The translations under genes and the position numbers were made by a program. This document shows, in pieces, positions 1 to 5,881 of a DNA stretch of 14,044 bases (positions are counted from its first letter, which is position 1; each line of letters opens with the position of its first letter). The stretch is from an uncultured Carnobacterium sp. (GTDB taxonomy: Bacteria > Bacillota > Bacilli > Lactobacillales > Aerococcaceae): the NCBI GenBank assembly GCA_937923125.1, contig CALALK010000218.1, positions 1-14,044 on the forward strand. The letters are read 5' to 3'. The notes below the pieces were generated by a model. It was not told where the DNA came from and ran no database searches. It was given only the letters and a program-made list of their open reading frames with translations.

Positions 1-18
1 GCACTTAATACACCTGGA

Positions 19-36
19 TGTCAATAGCGTTTTCAA
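19..36 (-). promoter_or_regulatory. cre-like box and -35 of a gene beyond the left edge
   Basis: On the minus strand TTGAAAACGCTATTG (22-36) fits the CcpA-box consensus WTGAAARCGYTTWNN with one mismatch. It overlaps a perfect -35 hexamer TTGACA (19-24). The matching -10 would fall at or past position 1, so the controlled gene lies outside the window. The box sits beyond the terminator of the acyltransferase gene, which supports a separate transcription unit. The motif is seen; CcpA control is inferred. Confidence 0.5.
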
Positions 37-43
37 AAATATT

Positions 44-81
44 TTTAAAAAATAAAAAGACGACTCAAATTCGAGTCGTCT
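44..81 (-). terminator. Rho-independent terminator of the acyltransferase gene
   Basis: GACGACTC (59-66) pairs perfectly with GAGTCGTC (73-80), plus one more A-T pair, around a 6-nt loop. On the minus strand it is followed by TTTTTATTTTTT. It lies just after the acyltransferase stop codon. Confidence 0.93.
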
Positions 82-87
82 CAACGT

Positions 88-1968
88 TTATTGGATTTTT
101 AATTTCACCATTTCTTGTAAGATGAGGTTCGCTAATTCTGCTGCCCCTGTATCGTTTGGATGAATCTCATCATCAAAGAGCCATTCTTTTGTATGCCCTT
201 TGGCGTAAGTTCCCCAGTCGATTAAATGAACATTTGGATAACGTTCTGCAGCTGCTTTTAACTGCTCATTTACTTCTTTAGCCCATTTAATTTCATAACC
301 GGCTGTGACTAAGAAGATTTCACGGTTCCCCGTTGCTTGAATCAGAGAATCGATTTGAGAAGCAGAGAAAGCACCGTTTGAACCGAGAACGAATACAACA
401 GTTTGAGAGAGCTTGCCTTGTTGCGCCAACTTTTGAACGATTGGCGTACTGTAATACAATTGTCGCCCTACTTCACCATCTACATAAGTATTCGGGAATA
501 CTTCACGAATCTTATTGGCTGTCGCTAATAGCACTGAGTCTCCGATAAAGGTAATTGGCGTTTGCTTCACTTGTTGTTCCACATTCGCTTTAATTTCATT
601 ACTAATTGTCGTTGTCCCTTCAGTGGTTGGCTCGGCCGTTGTCTCTTGTAAGAGCGCTTGGTTTTGACGAATTTTCTCCTCAACCTCTTGAACGGCTGAG
701 TTTTGATTCTTCTCTTGTGCAAATCCAATTCCCGCAAGTCCTACACAGATAAGATACAGCAATGAGAACACGAGTCCGAATTGCTTTATTCCTTTTGGAA
801 GATTCGATTTCCCATAAGCCGTTAAATTATACGGACTATGCGCTTGTCCAATCGGAAGGATAATTCGTTCTCTTTCAAAGAGTTGATACGTGATTTCTGC
901 CATCACGAAAATCAACACAAATTGAATTCCAACAGATAGCCACTGCTCATCAATTCCACGTAAAAACGTTGGAGCGATGAGATGAATTGGATAAAACCAT
1001 AAGTAGTATGAGAAACTTCTCTTTCCGAAGAATGTAAATCCTTTAAAACTAAAGAGGTAATGAATTCCTACCCCTTCACGAATCGAGCAAGATAAAAGAA
1101 GCATCATCACAAACGATGAAATAAACATCATCATGTAATAGACTTCTGCTTGCGTTCCATTGAAGGTGGTAAACATCCAACCTAATGCCCCTAAACAGAG
1201 GATACTCAACACATTCGGAACAACCGAACCTGACTCACGAGCTGGTAGAAGTAATTTCCCTTCGTGAATGTAACTTAAGAGCGCTCCAAACGTGAACGAG
1301 AATAAACGCGTTGATACTAAATAGTATACGTGAGAAGGATCTTGTTCAAACCAATAGAGTGCTGCCATCCCTGCTGCTGAAACAAGCGTTAAGAACGCGA
1401 GCAAGGCAAACTCCTGCATTCTGAGGAAGTTGAGTTTCTTCATCAGTTTTCGAAGGAGATATCCAACGATTAACAATTGCACATAAAGGGATACATACCA
1501 GAGATGCACAAACGGACTTGGATTCGCCGATTGTACGAAATAAGATTGCTGCGAGAAAATCTGATAATCATTATTGACGAAGAATAATGCCGAAAGCGCC
1601 ATTCCTCGGATATTGGATAGTAATTGCGGTGCTGCCACGAATAAAAATGCGACCGTCACAACAATCATAAAGAGCATCGGGAAGAACATTCTCTTCAAGC
1701 TTTTCACTGGGAAACGCTCCTTATAATCTTCCGCAAATGTTTTGATATTATGTCGGAATGTCAAATAGCCTCCGACTACTAAAAATCCGTTAACGGCTAA
1801 AAAACCGCCCGGTAATAAATGTTGAAAATAATAATACGTAATAATTGCTAGTATAAAAAAACCTTTCAAGCCATCGAATGCCGCACTCCGTTTTTTCTCT
1901 TTTTGCTTGGGAGGGTGTGGGTGCGTCGGTGCTTGAGAAGGTGTTGTTTGATAATTCATAGTCCCCAC
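88..1968 (-). CDS. Membrane O-acyltransferase with C-terminal SGNH domain (OatA-like)
   Basis: 626 residues, probably transferring acetyl groups across the membrane to a wall polymer, as OatA does to the C6-OH of MurNAc. A basic Pro/Lys-rich cytoplasmic start (1-30) precedes an Acyltransferase_3 region with about ten hydrophobic segments (roughly 35-365). Then come a last membrane helix (about 397-416), a Glu/Thr-rich linker and an extracellular SGNH domain (about 470-626). The SGNH catalytic residues are visible: GDS with Ser478, GSNG at 529-532, and Asp600/His603 in DEIHPN. The start is GTG at 1968, because a GGAG lies 7 nt upstream and a perfect -10 lies just beyond; an internal ATG at 1959 is the alternative. 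Odd: the conserved His expected 14 residues after the Asp of DGL is Tyr46, and the nearest His is His50. The true acceptor could be another glycan. Monocistronic, with its own promoter and terminator. Confidence 0.85.
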   Translation of the reverse strand: MGTMNYQTTPSQAPTHPHPPKQKEKKRSAAFDGLKGFFILAIITYYYFQHLLPGGFLAVNGFLVVGGYLTFRHNIKTFAEDYKERFPVKSLKRMFFPMLFMIVVTVAFLFVAAPQLLSNIRGMALSALFFVNNDYQIFSQQSYFVQSANPSPFVHLWYVSLYVQLLIVGYLLRKLMKKLNFLRMQEFALLAFLTLVSAAGMAALYWFEQDPSHVYYLVSTRLFSFTFGALLSYIHEGKLLLPARESGSVVPNVLSILCLGALGWMFTTFNGTQAEVYYMMMFISSFVMMLLLSCSIREGVGIHYLFSFKGFTFFGKRSFSYYLWFYPIHLIAPTFLRGIDEQWLSVGIQFVLIFVMAEITYQLFERERIILPIGQAHSPYNLTAYGKSNLPKGIKQFGLVFSLLYLICVGLAGIGFAQEKNQNSAVQEVEEKIRQNQALLQETTAEPTTEGTTTISNEIKANVEQQVKQTPITFIGDSVLLATANKIREVFPNTYVDGEVGRQLYYSTPIVQKLAQQGKLSQTVVFVLGSNGAFSASQIDSLIQATGNREIFLVTAGYEIKWAKEVNEQLKAAAERYPNVHLIDWGTYAKGHTKEWLFDDEIHPNDTGAAELANLILQEMVKLKIQ

Positions 1969-1998
1969 TGTTTTTCTCCATTCCTTAAACTCCTATTT

Positions 1999-2004
1999 AT
2001 TATA
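1999..2004 (-). promoter_or_regulatory. -10 of the acyltransferase promoter
   Basis: A perfect TATAAT on the minus strand lies about 30 nt upstream of the GTG start, followed by the AAGGAATGGAG ribosome-binding region. No good -35 is visible at 16-18 bp, so the promoter is weak or activator-dependent. Confidence 0.5.
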
Positions 2005-2116
2005 TCTCAAAACCACTACACTTGGATACTAGGAACATTACATTTTAGTTAATTTTAAGAAAACAGTTTCCAGTTATTTCTAAAACGTGAACAAAGGTCC
2101 ATTTCGTCTATAAAAA

Positions 2117-2148
2117 CAAAAAAGCTAGGCCAACATTTGCCTAGCTTT
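2117..2148 (-). terminator. Rho-independent terminator of the apbE/FMN-reductase operon
   Basis: AAAGCTAGGC (2121-2130) pairs with GCCTAGCTTT (2139-2148) as a perfect 10-bp stem with an 8-nt loop. On the minus strand it runs into a T tract. It lies 13 bp past the stop of the last operon gene. Confidence 0.93.
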
Positions 2149-2161
2149 CTCGCTTTAAATT

Positions 2162-3433
2162 TTAGTGTTCTGAAGCACCGCTTGTAGCATCTACTGCTTG
2201 CGCTTGCGCTGGAGCTGAATGTCCGCTATCTGAAGCACCACTTGTTGCATCTGCTGCAGGAGCAGGAGCTGAGTGTCCGCTATTTGAAGCGCCACTTGTT
2301 GCGTCTGCTACAGGAGCAGCACCATTTGCGCTTACTAAACGTTGGCCAGTTGTTTGTAAGTACCAATCTAACCATGGTTTGAAGTCAAATACGATTTCGT
2401 TGATTCCAGCGTAAGAACCATCAGGATAGTACATTGCTTGGTAGTTGTGTACGTTGATGATTTCTGGTGGAGTGTTTGGAACGATTGTACGGAAGTAATC
2501 CACGTTTCCTGCACGTAAGTTCGCAATGAGGTATTCCACATTTTTGAATGTACGTGGTGGGTGAACTGTTCCTAAACGGTTACCAGATTGAGCTGGCACA
2601 CGTGGAGCCAACATTTTGTTTGCTGGTTTGTTGAAGTTATAGTACAAGAATTGGTTGTTGTCATCGGCATATGTTACTTCAAACGGTAAAGCTTTTAAGA
2701 ACATATCGATTTGGTCAACCGTTAATAAACCGTGGTCTAGGCGAACATAGTCGTTACCTTGAGCAGCCCCAACGATTTCACTTGCTTTTTCAACCCATTC
2801 TGGATCATCTGGGTCTACCCCTTGAACAGTTGTAGAAATTGGGTTTGTGCAGTCTAAGTCTTCTGGCGGTGTTGGTAATGGTTTACGTAAAACTTTTACA
2901 ACCTCCACGTATTTCACGAAGTTTTCTAAGCATGAACGTAAGAACGCTACAGTTCCTTCGCTCTTAATGTTTCCTTCTTCGTCAAATGCTTCTTTTGCTT
3001 TTCCTAATAAGAATTCGTTCCCTGGTAATACATATGCGTTTACCCCTGGAGCGTCCAAGATTTTACGTAAATGCACTTGCGCACGTGAAGTCCCTTGATC
3101 ATAGTGAGAAGCTCCCATGATCATAACAGGTTTGTTTTCGAATGGGTGTAAGTTGAATGACATCCATTCTAATGTGCTCTTCAACGCAGCTGTAATTGTG
3201 TGGTTGTGTTCAGGTGTAGCGATAATCACACCATCTGCACGAATTAATTTGTTGTACATGTATTGTACTGGGAAACTCTTAGATTGATCTTCGTCTTGGT
3301 TGAACATTGGAATATCTTTAATTTCTAAGATTTCAAACTCGAATAAGTCACTGAATTTCTTTTCGATAAATTGTAATAATAAACGGTTATGCGAAAATTC
3401 CGCATTTGATCCTACGATACCAATAATTTTCAT
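2162..3433 (-). CDS. NAD(P)H-dependent FMN reductase fused to a PAS-like domain, with triple flavinylation-motif tail
   Basis: 423 residues, cytosolic (no signal peptide or membrane segment). Residues 1-190 are a flavodoxin-like FMN_red domain: GSNAEFSHNR is the phosphate-binding loop and PEHNHTITAALKSTLEW the flavin-binding segment. Residues about 232-365 resemble the PAS domain found in DUF438 proteins (LTVDQIDMFLKALPFEVTYA, then TVHPPRTFKNVEYLI). The last ~55 residues are Ala/Ser/Gly/Pro-rich and contain DATSGAS at 377-383, 395-401 and 415-421. This matches the acceptor signature of ApbE-type FMN transferases, and apbE is two genes upstream in the same operon. Inference: NAD(P)H electrons pass through the N-terminal flavin to up to three covalent FMNs and on to an unknown acceptor, possibly a fumarate-reductase-type enzyme. 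Start ATG 3433 has AAGGAG at good spacing; the gap from the previous gene is 16 bp. The two N-terminal domains are clear; the electron route is not shown. Confidence 0.85.
   Translation of the reverse strand: MKIIGIVGSNAEFSHNRLLLQFIEKKFSDLFEFEILEIKDIPMFNQDEDQSKSFPVQYMYNKLIRADGVIIATPEHNHTITAALKSTLEWMSFNLHPFENKPVMIMGASHYDQGTSRAQVHLRKILDAPGVNAYVLPGNEFLLGKAKEAFDEEGNIKSEGTVAFLRSCLENFVKYVEVVKVLRKPLPTPPEDLDCTNPISTTVQGVDPDDPEWVEKASEIVGAAQGNDYVRLDHGLLTVDQIDMFLKALPFEVTYADDNNQFLYYNFNKPANKMLAPRVPAQSGNRLGTVHPPRTFKNVEYLIANLRAGNVDYFRTIVPNTPPEIINVHNYQAMYYPDGSYAGINEIVFDFKPWLDWYLQTTGQRLVSANGAAPVADATSGASNSGHSAPAPAADATSGASDSGHSAPAQAQAVDATSGASEH
2165..2305 (-). repeat. Imperfect tandem repeat encoding three DATSGAS motifs
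   Basis: The 3' end of the FMN-reductase/PAS gene repeats an 18-residue unit (54 bp) and then a 20-residue unit (60 bp), plus a partial third copy that ends the protein as DATSGASEH. The shared core is DATSGAS-x-SGHSAPA. Synonymous differences between copies (for example gtc versus atc for the Asp codon) show this is not a very recent slippage product. Number of copies could vary between strains. Confidence 0.85.
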
Positions 3434-3449
3434 TTTCTACTGTCACTCC

Positions 3450-4064
3450 TTATTTTTTAGAACTGTCCCATGAGAAGTTTTTCGCTTCTTTTTCACGAGC
3501 TTCGTTTGCACGAACTAATTGTTTTGTAATTTCAATGAATAATAAGTAATCTTCGAAAATCTTTTCTAATTTTTCAACAGTTGCTGTATCTTTTAAGTTA
3601 CCTTCTTCGTCGAATGCTTGTAAGGCGTGACCTAATAAGAATTCATCACTTGGTAAAACACGTGCTTTAATTTCTGGCGCGTTTAAGATTTGACGTAATT
3701 GACTTTGTGCACGTGAAGAACCTAATGTTCCGTAAGATGCTCCTGTAATCATGATAGGTTTGTTTAATAATGGGTAGATACCATAAGATAACCATGCTAA
3801 GGCGTTCATTAATACAGCTGGGCATGAGTGGTCATATTCTGGTGTACTAATGATGACTCCATCCGCTGCAGCGATTTTATCTGCAATTGCTTGTGCTTCT
3901 TGAGGCACTACTTTAGGAGTTGGTTTGTTGAACATTGGAATGTCTTTAATTTCGACTAGTTCAATTTCCGCCTGTTCTGAAAAATGTTTTTGAATGTATT
4001 GTAATAGTTGACGGTTTGTTGATTTTTTAGAGTTTGTTCCGACTAAACCGATTAATTTAACCAT
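3450..4064 (-). CDS. NAD(P)H-dependent FMN reductase (flavodoxin-like, single domain)
   Basis: 204 residues, the usual length for a stand-alone FMN_red protein. GTNSKKSTNRQLLQYI is the phosphate loop, TPEYDHSCPAVLMNALAWLS the flavin segment, and NKPIMITGASYGTLGSSRAQ the third conserved block. It is a close paralogue of the N-terminal half of the next gene: both share EIKDIPMFN, SRAQ, L-x-APE/APG and AFDEEGN, so the pair looks like a duplication. Start: ATG 4064 has AAAGGAAG at good spacing and overlaps the apbE stop by 8 nt. The longer reading from 4130 would run 74 nt into apbE and has no ribosome site. The last ~20 residues (KEAKNFSWDSSKK) are charged and lack a flavinylation motif. Substrate unknown: free FMN, a quinone or the partner reductase are all possible. 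Confidence 0.88.
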   Translation of the reverse strand: MVKLIGLVGTNSKKSTNRQLLQYIQKHFSEQAEIELVEIKDIPMFNKPTPKVVPQEAQAIADKIAAADGVIISTPEYDHSCPAVLMNALAWLSYGIYPLLNKPIMITGASYGTLGSSRAQSQLRQILNAPEIKARVLPSDEFLLGHALQAFDEEGNLKDTATVEKLEKIFEDYLLFIEITKQLVRANEAREKEAKNFSWDSSKK

Positions 4065-5025
4065 TTGAGTACTTCCTTTCGAGTAATTGAATCTTTGAAG
4101 CAAGTCCTGATGTGTAGAAGATACGATCATCTTCCAAAATCAACACAGCTTCGATGTTAGGGTGTTGTTCCACTTCGAATAAGATTTCGTGTGCTTTTTT
4201 CCCAAAAAGTCTAGTCGTCCATATCTCACAATCCACGGATTGCTTCGATACAATCGTCAGACTCGCAACGTCTGTTTCTGCTGGATATCCAGTATGAGGG
4301 TCCAAAATATGATGGTATTTCTTCCCATCCACTTCTAGCACCCGTTCGTAGACACCTGATGTCACAATCGACTCATCTTGAATCGGAAGAAGCGCCACAT
4401 TTTCTCCACGCAGGAGTTTAGGGTTTTGAATTCCAATCCACCAATTCCCATCTTCATGATGAACAGCTGGTCCTAGTGTAAGAACATTCCCACCAAGATT
4501 AATGAGCGCAGAAGTCACTCCTTGCTCTTTTAGCTGCTCTATCACCAAGTCGGCAATATACCCTTTGGCAATACAACCAAGGTCGATTCGCATTCCTTCT
4601 TCCAACAGAAAAATCGTCTGACTCTCTTCATTCAGTTCGACTTTCGTTGCATCGGTCAGTTGCAGTTTGGCTTTAATTTCTTCATCCGTTGGTACTCGTG
4701 CATCACTAAAGCCCACGCGCCATGTCTGAACAACCGGTCCAATCAAGATATTCATCCGACTTCCCGCAGCTAAACTGTTTTCCAGTCCTGTTTTTACTAA
4801 ATGAAAAATCTCTGGATGAACACTCACTGCATGTTTCCCCGCTGCCAAGTTCACGGCCATTAGCTCTGAAGTTGGGTCATTCGCGCTAAAACGATGTTCA
4901 TATCGCTTTAATTGCTCGAAAACTTCAGCCACTAAACGCTCGCCTTCTGGATGCGCAATTTTCAATTCGATGACGGTTCCCATCAATCGAATGGTACCTG
5001 TATGATACTGTTCCAAAACTGCCAT
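4057..5025 (-). CDS. apbE: FAD:protein FMN transferase (ApbE)
   Basis: 322 residues. ApbE moves the FMN part of FAD onto a Ser/Thr of a target protein by a phosphoester bond, using Mg2+. Family blocks in order: RLMGTVIEL near the start, DLGCIAKG (148-155), INLGGN (175-180), TSGVYER (222-228) and HHILDPHTGYP (238-248), with Asp265 near the end as a likely metal ligand. No signal peptide or lipobox is seen, so it acts in the cytosol, unlike exported lipoprotein ApbEs. It is the first gene of the flavin operon and overlaps the next by 8 nt, so the downstream DATSGAS tail is an obvious substrate. Start: ATG 5025 is preceded by TTTAGGAGAA, but with tight spacing. TTG 5073 (12 nt after an AAGGAG) is an alternative that adds 16 residues. 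I prefer ATG, because the extra stretch holds a Rex-like palindrome and aligns with nothing in the family that I know. Confidence 0.92.
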   Translation of the reverse strand: MAVLEQYHTGTIRLMGTVIELKIAHPEGERLVAEVFEQLKRYEHRFSANDPTSELMAVNLAAGKHAVSVHPEIFHLVKTGLENSLAAGSRMNILIGPVVQTWRVGFSDARVPTDEEIKAKLQLTDATKVELNEESQTIFLLEEGMRIDLGCIAKGYIADLVIEQLKEQGVTSALINLGGNVLTLGPAVHHEDGNWWIGIQNPKLLRGENVALLPIQDESIVTSGVYERVLEVDGKKYHHILDPHTGYPAETDVASLTIVSKQSVDCEIWTTRLFGKKAHEILFEVEQHPNIEAVLILEDDRIFYTSGLASKIQLLERKYSNG

Positions 5026-5041
5026 TTCTCCTAAACGAATT

Positions 5042-5059
5042 TTGTGATAAAAGTCACAG
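5042..5059. promoter_or_regulatory. Rex-like operator in the apbE leader
   Basis: TTGTGATAAAAGTCACAG matches the Rex consensus TTGTGAAnnnnTTCACAA at 11 of 14 defined positions; the half-sites TGTGA and TCACA are intact. It would also fit a CRP/FNR-family site (TGTGA-N6-TCACA). It lies downstream of the predicted transcription start and upstream of ATG 5025, where a repressor could block elongation. Rex responds to the NADH/NAD+ ratio, which suits flavin-reductase genes. If translation starts at TTG 5073 the motif would be coding. Confidence 0.45.
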
Positions 5060-5070
5060 AAACGCCTACA

Positions 5071-5085
5071 CAAAAGCGTTTTCTA
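5071..5085 (-). promoter_or_regulatory. cre-like (CcpA) box in the apbE leader
   Basis: On the minus strand TAGAAAACGCTTTTG matches WTGAAARCGYTTWNN with one mismatch and has a near-perfect palindromic core AAAACGCTTTT. It sits just past the predicted transcription start, a usual roadblock position for CcpA. Confidence 0.5.
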
Positions 5086-5097
5086 CTCCTTGCTTTG

Positions 5098-5126
5098 AAT
5101 GTAACACAGTGGAAATTAAATTTCAA
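5098..5126 (-). promoter_or_regulatory. apbE operon promoter
   Basis: On the minus strand TTGAAA (5121-5126), a 17-bp spacer and TACATT (5098-5103), with TG one base before the -10 (extended -10). The predicted start is near 5091, about 66 nt upstream of ATG 5025. No other promoter of similar quality was seen between 5030 and 5300. Confidence 0.5.
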
Positions 5127-5303
5127 GGGCGCAGGTCTAAAACTAGCAATAAAAAAATACATAGAAAAATGATTCCTATGCATATTTTCACTATATATTA
5201 AATTTTATTTACAGTCTGCCTTTTGGAAATTTCGTACTGATACACTTCGTAGCCTGCTCTTTATGAGAAGCAATCAAACTTAATTCGAGCTGATACAGAG
5301 TTT

Positions 5304-5520
5304 TGGGTTTCTCGAAGGGACTACAGAAAAAGCCCTTTGGATTCTATAATAACAACAATAGCGACTAGTAACCGATGCGAATTAGATTCTCTTGAAAATT
5401 TATTTTCTAGAGAATCTTTGAGGCTCGGTAGGCGTAAGACCTAGGCTTACGCCGGTACAGCTGTTGTCGTTATTATGAAGATATCCAAAGGGCTTGAATG
5501 TAGTCCCTACGGGACTCCCA
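5304..5520. repeat. 217-bp near-palindromic element (MITE-like repeat or large structured RNA)
   Basis: The two ends of this gene-free stretch are reverse complements. Paired arms from the outside in: TGGG...CCCA ends (5304-5315 with 5509-5520, imperfect); 5316-5325 with 5499-5508 (10/10); 5331-5342 with 5483-5494 (12/12); 5346-5362 with 5460-5476 (15/17). The head carries two more hairpins: 5384-5392 with 5409-5417 (9/9), and 5431-5438 with 5446-5453 (8/8, GGCGTAAG/CTTACGCC). The result would be a ~40-bp stem capped by a branched head. It begins right after the phnA stop codon. No transposase or clear target duplication is seen. A six-pair hairpin at 5502-5516 (AGTCCC/GGGACT) is an alternative local fold. 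The rest of the gap (5127-5303) holds no gene that I can support. Confidence 0.8.
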
Positions 5521-5850
5521 TTAAATCTTTTTAACAAACTCAGATTTAAGTTTCATTGCGCCGAAACCATCTATCTTACAATCGATATTATGATCGCCTT
5601 CCACGATGCGAATATTCTTCACACGTGTTCCTTGCTTAATATCTTTCGGAGCGCCTTTCACTTTTAAATCTTTGATGACTGTTACAGTATCGCCATCTTG
5701 TAATTTATTTCCGTTCGCATCGATGGCTACTGGGCCTTCTTCAACTTCTGAACCTGGTTCCCATTCATACGCACATTCTGGACATACTAGTAATACGCCA
5801 TCTTCATATGTGTATTCTGAACCACATTTAGGGCAATTTGGTAATGACAT
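5521..5850 (-). CDS. yjdM: PhnA/YjdM family zinc-ribbon protein
   Basis: 109 residues, full family length. The N-terminal zinc ribbon has CPKC (Cys6, Cys9) and CPEC (Cys23, Cys26). The C-terminal domain carries the family signature [15 protein letters not shown] and ends in [10 protein letters not shown], as in the E. coli protein once called PhnA. Despite the name, the family is not phosphonoacetate hydrolase and its job is not established. Start ATG 5850 has AAGGAAAG upstream. It follows the U32 gene by 31 bp with no terminator between, so co-transcription is likely. The stop codon abuts the long palindromic element, but the C-terminus is complete, so the element has not damaged the gene. 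Confidence 0.93.
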   Translation of the reverse strand: MSLPNCPKCGSEYTYEDGVLLVCPECAYEWEPGSEVEEGPVAIDANGNKLQDGDTVTVIKDLKVKGAPKDIKQGTRVKNIRIVEGDHNIDCKIDGFGAMKLKSEFVKKI

Positions 5851-5881
5851 TTGCTTTCCTTCTTTCTTTTAAAAATTCGTC

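Noticed and set aside
4065..4130. Extended N-terminus for the 204-residue FMN reductase
   Set aside because: It would overlap apbE by 74 nt, has no ribosome site, and adds residues before the normal beta-strand start MVKLIGLVG.
5148..5184. Possible minus-strand terminator CATAG...CTATG followed by a T tract, upstream of the apbE promoter
   Set aside because: Only five consecutive A/T-rich pairs with a mismatch below them and an 11-nt loop. The T tract may be chance in AT-rich DNA.
5150..5520. FMN riboswitch (RFN element) or other known leader upstream of apbE
   Set aside because: None of the RFN conserved blocks can be found on either strand. The structure is a long inverted repeat, not a multi-helix aptamer I recognise.
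5304..5520. 6S RNA
   Set aside because: Length and rod shape are similar, but the stem is too continuous, there is no large central bubble, and the head is branched.
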